Part shown: positions 1 through 9,784 of the stretch, piece after piece
Layout: every line of letters starts with the position of its first letter
Position numbering within the stretch: the stretch's first letter is position 1
Assembly: GCA_032718475.1 (NCBI GenBank)
Contig: JAUCBJ010006721.1
Coordinates: 1-41,064 of the forward strand
DNA: 41,064 bases
Origin: Nemertoderma westbladi
Taxonomy: Eukaryota > Xenacoelomorpha > Nemertodermatida > Nemertodermatidae
Direction: 5' to 3'
The notes under the pieces: model-generated
The model's input: the letters and a program-made list of their open reading frames with translations, nothing else
Told to the model about the DNA's origin: nothing
Database searches by the model: none
Made by a program: the position numbers and the translations under genes

Positions 1-107
1 CATTCAGTCTTGAGCCAAAGAAAGAACGGCTTGGAAGTATTTTGTGCTGTACTGCTTTTTAGTCTTACACTAGTAGGTTTAATTATAAAGGGCATATATC
101 CTTTAAC
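1..107 (+). repeat. LTR-like repeat, left piece of copy 1
   Basis: This stretch matches 27340-27446 nearly base for base (one clear difference is TTGGAAG versus TTGAAAG). The window opens inside the repeat, so its first few bases (TGTTTA in the other copy) lie outside. The match ends after CCTTTAAC, where unrelated sequence begins; the rest of the repeat resumes at 1772. No coding content is recognised. Confidence 0.85.
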
Positions 108-341
108 TTGAATATCTCTGTAAATATCTCAATTGTTCGCGGTATTTCAACTTTCCATAACGCGAGTTGAATATTTTTGTATTTTATTAAAATTGATTAT
201 TCCGATATTACTACTGGGTGCGGGACCATGGGTTTTGGGCACATTCATTAAACTGGGGGCGATTTATGGGCGAACTTTGGGGCAACTTACAGGGTACGGG
301 AATAATTTCATAGTTATAAGGGCCAGGGGGGATGGAAAATG

Positions 342-443
342 CAAGCAGTATTCAGGTTAGCCTGAGTACTATTAGGCCCTGGCCAACTTCCTGCTGCCTG
401 TAGGGGTGGATTTGGTAATGTGCCAGGCCTAAAGGACAAGGAC
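342..443 (+). repeat. Divergent copy of the cassette-b tail plus module M
   Basis: AAGCAGTATTCAGG, then ACTATTAGGCC, then GCCAACTTCCTGCTGCCTGT and GGATTTGGTAA, then AAAGGACAAGGAC occur in the same order and spacing as the end of cassette b and the first ~60 bp of module M in the array from 2455 onward. Several substitutions mark it as older than the array copies. It stops before the poly-T/AG end. It shows that the b-tail/M junction is ancestral and not created by the array. Confidence 0.85.
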
Positions 444-1345
444 TGCCCTTAGCGGTCCCTGGCCAACGGCAGCTACTACGAGCCTGAAAAGGACTCGGAA
501 CGCTGACTGCTTGTGTCAGGGATTTGCGACGGGCACCGACGGCCCCTTAGTAGCCAAGCCGTTCTGGGTCTCGATGATCGAACCCCGGGGTTCGTGAGGG
601 GTGGAGCGGACACGCGAACAGGTGGCCAACTTAAGACTGCCCCCTGACCTAAGCCGTACTGGTTCTCGATGACCGATCCCTTCGGGGTTCGTGAGGGGTG
701 GGACGGACATGCGAAAGGGCTGGCCACAGGACTGGTTTGACAAGGACTGCCCTTAGCGGTCTCGGGTCAACTGCGGCTACTACGAGCCTGAAAAGGACTC
801 GGAACGCTGACTGCTTGACTGTGATTCGCGACGGGAACCGACGACAGACCCCTTAGCCAAGCCGTTCTGGTTCTCGATGATCGTTCCCTTCGGGGTTCGT
901 GAGGGGTGGAACGGACACGCGATGGGGTCGAAAGACAAAGGACTAGACTCGACTAGACTCTACTGGCCTACCGACTGTTCGGAGCAGTTTCTCGGCTGCC
1001 GAAGCGACTACGAGCCTGAAAAGGACTCAGAAAGCCTAGGTGGTTGGGTTTCTGTGATGAACTGACGGACCCCTAGCCAAGCCGTTCTGGTTCTCGATGA
1101 TCGAACCCTTCGGGGTTCGTGAGGGGTGGAACGGACACGCGAACGGGTCCACCGACACGACAGACTCCTAGCCAAGCCGTACTGGTTCTCGATGACCGAA
1201 CCCTTCGGGGTTCGAGAGGGGTGGTACGGATACGCGACAGAGTCTACCGACTGGACCGACCCTTAGCCAAGCCGTGCTGGTTCTCGATGATCGTTCCCTT
1301 CGGGGTTCGTGAGGGGTGGAACGGACACGCGACAGGGCCGACCGA
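444..1345 (+). repeat. GC-rich tandem repeat, ~95-bp and ~210-bp units
   Basis: The anchor AGCCAAGCCGT(T/A/G)CTGG recurs near 551, 853, 1073, 1169 and 1264, with a shortened form near 648, so spacings are about 95 or 205-220 bp. Each is followed by TCTCGATGA(T/C)CG and a CCCTTCGGGGTTCGTGAGGGG block that can form a small C-rich/G-rich stem. The longer units also carry GAGCCTGAAAAGGACTC (near 480, 785 and 1012). GC content is far above the surroundings. The reading frames through it are repeat artefacts. Function unknown. Confidence 0.8.
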
Positions 1346-1771
1346 CACCGACACTACGGCACTAAGACTGGGACTGAGGGAAAATCTGGGGAACATTAGG
1401 TAGGCTAAAATTCTGAGCGAACAGCGGGTTATTAAATAATATACCGTAGGGATTTATATTATCGTGTATACTTATTGTGAATATTTGGTGTATATTGATT
1501 TGGGGAAGCCCAAAATTATTCTTAATCAGGTTTCAACAGGTTTTCAACTATAGGAAGTTACATTAAAGAGTATATCCAACTAATGCAGCTTTTCTCAACC
1601 GCAAACTTGCATCTTAGAAATATTCCCTCCCCACAATCAATATCCGGTGACTGGCCGGGGCTCGGTGGTCTGTTAAGTCACGTCTCCAGCATCGGCGTTT
1701 TTCCCCCTGGTGTAGGAATAACGGCAACATCAATGCTGACATACCGGTACTGATGTACCGATATACCTAAC

Positions 1772-2454
1772 TGTTCAGTTGTTGTTTTATACTGCTATTT
1801 ACTGTCAGTTCTTCATAATATGGTTGATGAATTATTATATTTGGAATAACGATAAATAACCCCGCAACCCAATATTCTTGATATACCTAAGGTAAGAGAG
1901 AAAGGTTACCAATAACGATTGTGACTTATGTTAAAGTGGTTTGAAGTGAATCTAATGTTATTTGATAGACCCTACATGAGTCAGCCTGTGTTCCTTTTAT
2001 ATGTGACTAAAATCAGTGAAGATTGGCAGATTAGTGTGCAGTATTGTGCAGCATTGTGTATGAGTGAGTCTGTTAAAGAAGCAATTCCTAAAGAATGCGC
2101 CATATATGTGAATTATAATTAAGCCATATCGTTGTGAGTAGTTTAAGTCATAACTCTGTTTATATAGATAAAGCGCCACGTCCTAAAGGAACTGTTAATA
2201 TTACCGAAGGTGAATAATATTGTCAGAGATTATATAATACTGTCAGTCGAATAATACATTAGGCTTACATAGCAATAAAATTAAACCGTCGAACCCAATC
2301 TCCCGGGAATATCCAGCGGGTGAATGGTCGCGCACGGATTGGTTTCGACTAGTGTAGTGAATCAAATACTTGTCATAGACTAAAAGCAGATTTAATATCT
2401 AGAAGACATCTTAATTTGGTGGGTTAAACTGCCAAAGGTCTGAAAGCGCGAACA
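1772..2454 (+). repeat. LTR-like repeat, right piece of copy 1
   Basis: Aligns almost perfectly with 27512-28197 and ends at the same base, in GCGCGAACA, after which the two flanks are unrelated (here cassette-b tail sequence begins at once). A 60-64 aa ORF (1928-2122) is present in both copies but differs at its C-terminus through a small indel, so I do not call it a gene. The TG...CA outer bases of the full copy suggest an LTR, but no matching primer-binding site is seen. Confidence 0.8.
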
Positions 2455-2822
2455 GAGCAAGTTAAAAAAGATAGGAGGAGGGGTGGGAGGAAAAGTTAAG
2501 CAGTATTCAGGTTTGCCTGATTACTATTAGGCCTAGCCAACTTCCTGCTGCCTGTAGAGGTGGATTTGGTAACTCGCTAGGTCTAAAGGACAAGGACGTA
2601 TTCCCTGAAATAATGTACAAAGATAACTTTACTTTTTTTTAGTTAACTTTGTCTTCTCGGTACCTAGAGCACACGGATACCGTGCTAGAAAATTCCCTGA
2701 AAGAATACCATAATCGCCAACTTCCTGCTGCCTGTAGAGGTGGATTTGGTAACTCGCTAGGTCTAAAGGACAAGGACGTATTCCCTGAAATAATGTACAA
2801 AGATAACTTTACTTTTTTTTAG

Positions 2823-2895
2823 TTAACTTTGGCTTCTCGGTACATGGAGCACACGGATACCGTGCTAGAAAATTCCCTGAAAGAATACCATAATC
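2823..2895 (+). other. Cassette type a (73 bp), representative exon-like unit
   Basis: Cassette a lies between two M modules. Directly after T8AG its frame opens with L-T-L-A-S-R-Y-(M/L)-E-H-T-D-T-V-L-E-N-S. In a different frame, the same DNA also supplies the last ~28 residues of the LRAT-like ORF at 4415-5317. The first frame is the one shared with cassettes b and c, and differences from c are largely synonymous. I infer that this frame is the ancestral coding one. Each a frame runs through M and stops at the TAG of the next T8AG unless spliced. Confidence 0.6.
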
Positions 2896-3361
2896 GCCAA
2901 CTTCCTGCTGCCTGTAGAGGTGGATTTGGTAACTCGCTAGGTCTAAAGGACAAGGACGTATTCCCTGAAATAATGTACAAAGATAACTTTACTTTTTTTA
3001 GTTAACTTTGGCTTCTCGGTACATGGAGCACACGGATACCGTGCTAGAAAATTCCCTGAAAGAATACCATAATCGCCAACTTCCTGCTGCCTGTAGAGGT
3101 GGATTTGGTAACTCGCTAGGTCTAAAGGACAAGGACGTATTCCCTGAAATAATGTACAAAGATAACTTTACTTTTTTTTAGTTAACTTTGGCTTCTCGGT
3201 ACATGGAGCACACGGATACCGTGCTAGAAAATTCCCTGAAAGAATACCATAATCGCCAACTTCCTGCTGCCTGTAGAGGTGGATTTGGTAACTCGCTAGG
3301 TCTAAAGGACAAGGACGTATTCCCTGAAATAATGTACAAAGATAACTTTACTTTTTTTTAG

Positions 3362-3502
3362 CTAAATTTGGCGTCGGTTTTTGGCGCCCACTACGACGAA
3401 ACAAGTCAACAAACAAGACAAGAGCAAGTTAAAAAAGATAGGAGGAGGGGTGGGAGGAAAAGTTAAGCAGTATTCAGGTTTGCCTGATTACTATTAGGCC
3501 TA
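3362..3502 (+). other. Cassette type b (141 bp), representative exon-like unit
   Basis: Follows T8AG. Its frame reads L-N-L-A-S-V-F-G-A-H-Y-D-E-T-S, continues as a basic, glutamine-rich tail (QEQVKKDRR) and ends at a TAA about 34 codons in. The last ~37 bp (AAGCAGTATTC to GGCCTA) is the stretch also found at 342. Related b-like versions at ~20256 and ~20411 read on in frame into a D-K-D-rich segment. Seventeen b copies occur in the array, the first of them partial. Confidence 0.6.
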
Positions 3503-3779
3503 GCCAACTTCCTGCTGCCTGTAGAGGTGGATTTGGTAACTCGCTAGGTCTAAAGGACAAGGACGTATTCCCTGAAATAATGTACAAAGATAACTTTACT
3601 TTTTTTTAGTTAACTTTGGCTTCTCGGTACCTAGAGCACACGGATACCGTGCTAGAAAATTCCCTGAAAGAATACCATAATTGCCAACTTCCTGCTGCCT
3701 GTAGAGGTGGATTTGGTAACTCGCTAGGTCTAAAGGACAAGGACGTATTCCCTGAAATAATGTACAAAGATAACTTTAC

Positions 3780-4414
3780 TTTTTTTTTTTTTGTTTAGTT
3801 TTTTTTAAACCATTTAGTAAAGATTCTGACCCGATGGTTAATGGTTAAAGAAATAAAGAAGCATTTAATTTTGACAAAATGGTTAAAAACTTAAAGATTT
3901 GGTTAAAAACATGGCAAAATATGACAATATGTCGCAAAATATTGCAAAAATCTCAAAAATGAAGTTCAAATGGTTAAAAAAAAGAGATGAAAAAAATTGG
4001 GAGCGGATGGTTAAAATTCGATGGTGAAAAAAAAACTCTACAGTACAAGAAAATTTCAACTAGTTTTTGACAATTCATAAATTCAAAATGTATTAAATGA
4101 TGTTATACTGTAAGATCCCACTTCAACCAAAGAGAATTATTATTTTTTGAATTATAAAGACTTTTTATTATAAACAAATATTAAATTAAAACACTAAGAA
4201 ATTTAAAAGTTTAAATAGTATAATAGTATAAACATTTAATAATCTCCCACGTGTTTAATAATCTCCCATGTTGAGGTCGACTCCTTTTACAATAAATTGT
4301 GTTACGATGGCAACAGAATTACATATAATTATTAGCTCAAATTAATTAGTGACAATCATTCGACATTCAAATAAAAATTCTTAGTAAATTGAATTACATT
4401 CTATCGTAAAAATA
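3780..4414 (+). promoter_or_regulatory. Upstream region of LRAT-like gene copy 1
   Basis: An AT-rich 635-bp leader repeated almost exactly before gene copy 2 (8251-8882) and in its last ~400 bp before copy 3 (15691-16095). It starts in an extended poly-T and holds several ATGGTTAAA motifs in its first half. Closer to the start codon is a doubled TAATCTCCCA(C/T)GT motif (near 4240 and 4259), the first containing a CACGTG E-box. TAGTATAATAGTATAAAC near 4215 could be a TATA-like element. Conservation among the three copies only shows common descent; promoter function is an inference. Confidence 0.4.
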
Positions 4415-5317
4415 ATGAATAGTGTCCAAGATTCACTGAGGTTTTTGGTTGCAAACTTTTACCAAGAGAGTGATGATGAAATTGAATTTGAGACAATATT
4501 GGATGATGGGCCTATTGGCATATTCTTAGGTCTGCCCGGATTGACAAGAAGAAAACTTCTCACCGAGTTTCGTCGAGCAGTTCGGCACCATTATGGAGGT
4601 CAACAAATGCAAACAGATGGACATCGTCATCCCATCTTTAATTTGGAAGAAAGATATGCCGTCATTGAAGCTAGCTACATTGCATCGAACATATCCGACA
4701 CGTTTGAAGAATTTAATTTACTAAAAGACTATCTTACCGGAGCTAAGGTCGTTTTTGAAAGGCAAACGACTCCAACTGGATTTTGGACTCTTCCTAATAA
4801 TGGAAGCAAAAAATATTTTCATACGGCTGTGTTGCTAAACCGTGAACACGAACCTACATCAGACCTTATAGAGCTACAGCTGGATAGTGGTGAACTTTCA
4901 CCCAAGGTTCTAATCCGACCAGCAACCCAAGCTTTCCTTCAAAATCCTTGTCCGTTGTGTATTGACACAACATTCATGAGACAGTTCAACATGCGGCGTG
5001 GCGACATAAACTTAAGCAAAGTATTTTACAGGCTGTCACGATTGGTCGGGGTACTGGTTAGGTACAATTTAACCGCGTGTAATTGCGACCATATATCGAC
5101 CTACCTTCTAACTGGAAGGCCAATGTGGATAACAATGCCCCTTGCTCACAACTTTGCAGGAAGGTTAAATACCATTGACCTGTATGCCGGTTTGGTAACC
5201 CCCGTATTGATGTTAACCATAGAGGAAGAAAATTACTTTTTTTTAGTTAACTTTGGCTTCTCGGTACATGGAGCACACGGATACCGTGCTAGAAAATTCC
5301 CTGAAAGAATACCATAA
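4415..5317 (+). CDS. Putative LRAT/NlpC-P60-like (H-box/NC) protein, copy 1, 300 aa
   Basis: An intact single-exon frame. Residues 200-236 resemble the LRAT-family C-terminal motif: a helix ending R-L-V-G, then Y-N-L-T and N-C-D-H-I-S-T-Y-L, with C224 in the place of the catalytic cysteine of NCEHF. The expected upstream histidine could be H136 in F-H-T-A-V-L-L followed by D-L-I-E-L. LRAT-family members are thiol acyltransferases or hydrolases acting on lipids, and related H-box/NC proteins occur in some viruses. A moderately hydrophobic stretch lies at about 255-268. After E-E-N (272) the frame runs through a T8AG tract into cassette-a DNA, so the last ~28 residues are chimeric and may not reflect the native end; copy 3 ends differently (S-L-L). 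V-G-V-L at 211-214 replaces the V-G-V-P of the other copies. The family assignment is by motif only. Confidence 0.5.
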   Translation: MNSVQDSLRFLVANFYQESDDEIEFETILDDGPIGIFLGLPGLTRRKLLTEFRRAVRHHYGGQQMQTDGHRHPIFNLEERYAVIEASYIASNISDTFEEFNLLKDYLTGAKVVFERQTTPTGFWTLPNNGSKKYFHTAVLLNREHEPTSDLIELQLDSGELSPKVLIRPATQAFLQNPCPLCIDTTFMRQFNMRRGDINLSKVFYRLSRLVGVLVRYNLTACNCDHISTYLLTGRPMWITMPLAHNFAGRLNTIDLYAGLVTPVLMLTIEEENYFFLVNFGFSVHGAHGYRARKFPERIP

Positions 5318-8250
5318 TCGCCAACTTCCTGCTGCCTGTAGAGGTGGATTTGGTAACTCGCTAGGTCTAAAGGACAAGGACGTATTCCCTGAAATAATGT
5401 ACAAAGATAACTTTACTTTTTTTTAGTTAACTTTGGCTTCTCGGTACATGGAGCACACGGATACCGTGCTAGAAAATTCCCTGAAAGAATACCATAATCG
5501 CCAACTTCCTGCTGCCTGTAGAGGTGGATTTGGTAACTCGCTAGGTCTAAAGGACAAGGACGTATTCCCTGAAATAATGTACAAAGATAACTTTACTTTT
5601 TTTTAGCTAAATTTGGCGTCGGTTTTTGGTGCCCACTACGACGAAACAAGTCAACAAACAAGACAAGAGCAAGTTAAAAAAGATAGGAGGAGGGGTGGGA
5701 GGAAAAGTTAAGCAGTATTCAGGTTTGCCTGATTACTATTAGGCCTAGCCAACTTCCTGCTGCCTGTAGAGGTGGATTTGGTAACTCGCTAGGTCTAAAG
5801 GACAAGGACGTATTCCCTGAAATAATGTACAAAGATAACTTTACTTTTTTTTAGTTGACTTTTGCGTCTCGATTTCTTCAACATCAAGAAATCGTCATAC
5901 AAAATTCGATAATCGCCAACTTCCTGCTGCCTGTAGAGGTGGATTTGGTAACTCGCTAGGTCTAAAGGACAAGGACGTATTCCCTGAAATAATGTACAAA
6001 GATAACTTTACTTTTTTTTAGCTAAATTTGGCGTCGGTTTTTGGCGCCCACTACGACGAAACAAGTCAACAAACAAGACAAGAGCAAGTTAAAAAAGATA
6101 GGAGGAGGGGTGGGAGGAAAAGTTAAGCAGTATTCAGGTTTGCCTGATTACTATTAGGCCTAGCCAACTTCCTGCTGCCTGTAGAGGTGGATTTGGTAAC
6201 TCGCTAGGTCTAAAGGACAAGGACGTATTCCCTGAAATAATGTACAAAGATAACTTTACTTTTTTTTAGTTAACTTTGGCTTCTCGGTACATGGAGCACA
6301 CGGATACCGTGCTAGAAAATTCCCTGAAAGAATACCATAATCGCCAACTTCCTGCTGCCTGTAGAGGTGGATTTGGTAACTCGCTAGGTCTAAAGGACAA
6401 GGACGTATTCCCTGAAATAATGTACAAAGATAACTTTACTTTTTTTTAGTTAACTTTGGCTTCTCAGTACATGGAGCACACGGATACCGTGCTAGAAAAT
6501 TCCCTGAAAGAATACCATAATCGCCAACTTCCTGCTGCCTGTAGAGGTGGATTTGGTAACTCGCTAGGTCTAAAGGACAAGGACGTATTCCCTGAAATAA
6601 TGTACAAAGATAACTTTACTTTTTTTTAGCTAAATTTGGCGTCGGTTTTTGGCGCCCACTACGACGAAACAAGTCAACAAACAAGACAAGAGCAAGTTAA
6701 AAAAGATAGGAGGAGGGGTGGGAGGAAAAGTTAAGCAGTATTCAGGTTTGCCTGATTACTATTAGGCCTAGCCAACTTCCTGCTGCCTGTAGAGGTGGAT
6801 TTGGTATCTCGCTAGGTCTAAAGGACAAGGATGTATTCCCTGAAATAATGTACAAAGATAACTTTACTTTTTTTTAGTTGACTTTTGCGTCTCGATTTCT
6901 TCAACATCAAGAAATCGTCATACAAAATTCGATAATTGCCAACTTCCTGCTGCCTGTAGAGGTGGATTTGGTAACTTGCTAGGTCTAAAGGACAAGGACG
7001 TATTCCCTGAAATAATGTACAAAGATAACTTTACTTTTTTTTAGCTAAATTTGGCGTCGGTTTTTGGCGCCCACTACGACGAAACAAGTCAACAAACAAG
7101 ACAAGAGCAAGTTAAAAAAGATAGGAGGAGGGGTGGGAGGAAAAGTTAAGCAGTATTCAGGTTTGCCTGATTACTATTAGGCCTAGCCAACTTCCTGCTG
7201 CCTGTAGAGGTGGATTTGGTAACTCGCTAGGTCTAAAGGACAAGGACGTATTCCCTGAAATAATGTACAAAGATAACTTTACTTTTTTTTAGTTAACTTT
7301 GGCTTCTCGGTACCTAGAGCACACGGATACCGTGCTAGAAAATTCCCTGAAAGAATACCATAATCGCCAACTTCCTGCTGCCTGTAGAGGTGGATTTGGT
7401 AACTCGCTAGGTCTAAAGGACAAGGACGTATTCCCTGAAATAATGTACAAAGATAACTTTACTTTTTTTTAGTTAACTTTGGCTTCTTGGTACATGGAGC
7501 ACACGGATACCGTGCTAGAAAATTCCCTGAAAGAATACCATAATCGCCAACTTCCTGCTGCCTGTAGAGGTGGATTTGGTAACTCGCTAGGTCTAAAGGA
7601 CAAGGACGTATTCCCTGAAATAATGTACAAAGATAACTTTACTTTTTTTTAGTTAACTTTGGCTTCTCGGTACATGGAGCACACGGATACCGTGCTAGAA
7701 AATTCCCTGAAAGAATACCATAATCGCCAACTTCCTGCTGCCTGTAGAGGTGGATTTGGTAACTCGCTAGGTCTAAAGGACAAGGACGTATTCCCTGAAA
7801 TAATGTACAAAGATAACTTTACTTTTTTTTAGCTAAATTTGGCGTCGGTTTTTGGCGCCCACTACGACGAAACAAGTCAACAAACAAGACAAGAGCAAGT
7901 TAAAAAAGATAGGAGGAGGGGTGGGAGGAAAAGTTAAGCAGTATTCAGGTTTGCCTGATTACTATTAGGCCTAGCCAACTTCCTGCTGCCTGTAGAGGTG
8001 GATTTGGTAACTCGCTAGGTCTAAAGGACAAGGACGTATTCCCTGAAATAATGTACAAAGATAACTTTACTTTTTTTTAGTTAACTTTGGCTTCTCGGTA
8101 CCTAGAGCACACGGATACCGTGCTAGAAAATTCCCTGAAAGAATACCATAATTGCCAACTTCCTGCTGCATGTAGAGGTGGATTTGGTAACTCGCTAGGT
8201 CTAAAGGACAAGGACGTATTCCCTGAAATAATGTACAAAGATAACTTTAC
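5318..8250 (+). repeat. Cassette array, segment II (a,b,c,b,a,a,b,c,b,a,a,a,b,a)
   Basis: Fifteen M modules (starts 5320, 5500, 5748, 5915, 6163, 6343, 6523, 6771, 6938, 7186, 7366, 7546, 7726, 7974, 8154) with cassettes a at 5427, 6270, 6450, 7293, 7473, 7653, 8081; b at 5607, 6022, 6630, 7045, 7833; and c at 5855 and 6878. Cassette c is always flanked by b on both sides and a occurs in runs, giving a higher-order pattern b-a(n)-b-c. The last M breaks in its poly-T where gene copy 2 begins. Copies differ by isolated point changes only. Confidence 0.95.
5855..5914 (+). other. Cassette type c (60 bp), representative exon-like unit
   Basis: After T8AG the frame reads L-T-F-A-S-R-F-L-Q-H-Q-E-I-V-I-Q-N-S and continues into M as A-N-F-L-L-P-V-E-V-D-L, reaching a GTAACT that would serve as a 5' splice donor; unspliced it stops three codons later. 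Against cassette a, 9-10 of 19 residues are identical and most others conservative, with synonymous third-base changes (TTA/TTG, GCT/GCG, CGG/CGA, CAC/CAT, GTG/GTC, TCC/TCG). This points to past selection on the protein. Six copies exist in the array. Confidence 0.6.
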
Positions 8251-8882
8251 TTTTTTTTTTTGTTTAGTTTTTTTTAAACCATTTAGTAAAGATTCTGACC
8301 CGATGGTTAATGGTTAAAGAAATAAAGAAGCATTTAATTTTGACAAAATGGTTAAAAACTTAAAGATTTGGTTAAAAACATGGCAAAATATGACAATATG
8401 TCGCAAAATATTGCAAAAATCTCAAAAATGAAGTTCAAATGGTTAAAAAAAAGAGATGAAAAAAATTGGGAGCGGATGGTTAAAATTCGATGGTGAAAAA
8501 AAAACTCTACAGTACAAGAAAATTTCAACTAGTTTTTGACAATTCATAAATTCAAAATGTATTAAATGATGTTATACTGTAAGATCCCACTTCAACTAAA
8601 GAGAATTATTATTTTTTGAATTATAAAGACTTTTTATTATAAACAAATATTAAATTAAAACACTAAGAAATTTAAAAGTTTAAATAGTATAATAGTATAA
8701 ACATTTAATAATCTCCCACGTGTTTAATAATCTCCCATGTTGAGGTCGACTCCTTTTACAATAAATTGTGTTACGATGGCAACAGAATTACATATAATTA
8801 TTAGCTCAAATTAATTAGTGACAATCATTCGACATTCAAATAAAAATTCTTAGTAAATTGAATTACATTTTATCGTAAAATA
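8251..8882 (+). promoter_or_regulatory. Upstream region of LRAT-like gene copy 2
   Basis: Nearly identical to 3780-4414, with the same ATGGTTAAA repeats and doubled TAATCTCCCA(C/T)GT motif; differences are single bases (for example one A fewer just before the start codon). The near-identity shows that copies 1 and 2 separated very recently, by duplication together with their surrounding cassettes. Confidence 0.4.
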
Positions 8883-9784
8883 ATGAATAGTGTCCAAGAT
8901 TCACTGAGGTTTTTGGTTGCAAACTTTTACCAAGAGAGTGATGATGAAATTGAATTTGAGACAATATTGGATGATGGGCCTATTGGCATATTCTTAGGTC
9001 TGCCTGATTGACAAGAAGAAAACTTCTCAATGAGTTTCGTCGAGCAGTTCGGCACCATTATGGAGGTCAACAAATGCAAACAGATGGACATCGTCATCCC
9101 ATCTTTAATTTGGAAGAAAGATATGCCGTCATTGAAGCTAGCTACATTGCATCGAACATATCCGACACGTTTGAAGAATTTAATTTACTAAAAGACTATC
9201 TTACCGGAGCTAAGGTCGTTTTTGAAAGGCAAACGACTCCAACTGGATTTTGGACTCTTCCTAATAATGGAAGCAAAAAATATTTTCATACGGCTGTGTT
9301 GCTAAACCGTGAACACGAACCTACATCAGACCTTATAGAGCTACAGCTGGATAGTGGTGAACTTTCACCCAAGGTTCTAATCCGACCAGCAACCCAAGCT
9401 TTCCTTCAAAATCCTTGTCCGTTGTGTATTGACACAACATTCATGAGACAGTTCAACATGCGGCGTGGCGACATAAACTTAAGCAAAGTATTTTACAGGC
9501 TGTCACGATTGGTCGGGGTACCGGTTAGGTACAATTTAACCGCGTGTAATTGCGACCATATATCGACCTACCTTCTAACTGGAAGGCCAATGTGGACAAC
9601 AATGCCCCTTGCTCACAACTTTGCAGGAAGGTTAAATACCATTGACCTGTATGCCGGTTTGGTAACCCCCGTATTGATGTTAACCATAGAGGAAGAAAAT
9701 TACTTTTTTTTAGTTAACTTTGGCTTCTCGGTACATGGAGCACACGGATACCGTGCTAGAAAATTCCCTGAAAGAATACCATAA
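8883..9784 (+). pseudogene. LRAT-like gene copy 2, frameshifted
   Basis: Same start (M-N-S-V-Q-D-S) and almost the same DNA as copy 1, but one base is missing near 9004 (copies 1 and 3 have CTGCCC followed by GGATTG or AGATTG; here it reads CTGCCTGATTG). This shifts the frame after about 40 codons. From 9008 the original frame is open again to the end and keeps the putative H and N-C-D-H motif. It also carries the cassette-a-derived tail. Unless the lost base is an assembly error, a full-length protein cannot be made; a shorter product from an internal start is conceivable but unsupported. Confidence 0.75.

Larger units (their letters stand above)
108..1771. mobile_element. 1.66-kb insertion/replacement splitting the LTR-like repeat
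   Basis: Relative to the copy at 27332-28197, about 70 bp of repeat is replaced here by 1.66 kb. The block holds an AT-rich start, a divergent copy of the cassette-array module (342-443), a GC-rich tandem repeat family (444-1345), and about 400 bases of unrecognised sequence (1346-1771). No terminal inverted repeat or clear target duplication is visible, so the mechanism is unknown. Short ORFs here are by-products of the repeats and I do not support them as genes. Confidence 0.6.
2455..3779 (+). repeat. Cassette array, segment I (order b-partial,a,a,a,a,b,a)
   Basis: Seven copies of a constant 107-bp module M (starts 2536, 2716, 2896, 3075, 3255, 3503, 3683) separate variable cassettes. M begins GCCAACTTCCTGCTGCCTGT and ends in ACTTTTTTTTAG (T7 in the third copy). 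Cassettes are 73-bp a (2643, 2823, 3002, 3182, 3610), a partial b at 2455 and a full 141-bp b at 3362. The a+M unit is 180 bp and copies are nearly identical. The first a of each run reads GTACCTAG and later ones GTACATGG. The last M is interrupted in its poly-T by the inserted gene unit at ~3780. Confidence 0.95.

Noticed and set aside
541-1340. tRNA genes or Pol III B-boxes suggested by GGTTCTCGATGA and GGTTCG motifs
   Set aside because: No cloverleaf, acceptor stem or A-box at the right distance; the motifs belong to the tandem repeat.
1928-2122. Small conserved ORF in the LTR-like repeat (also 27671-27853)
   Set aside because: Both copies are near-identical at DNA level and the C-terminus is changed by an indel, so there is no evidence of selection on protein.
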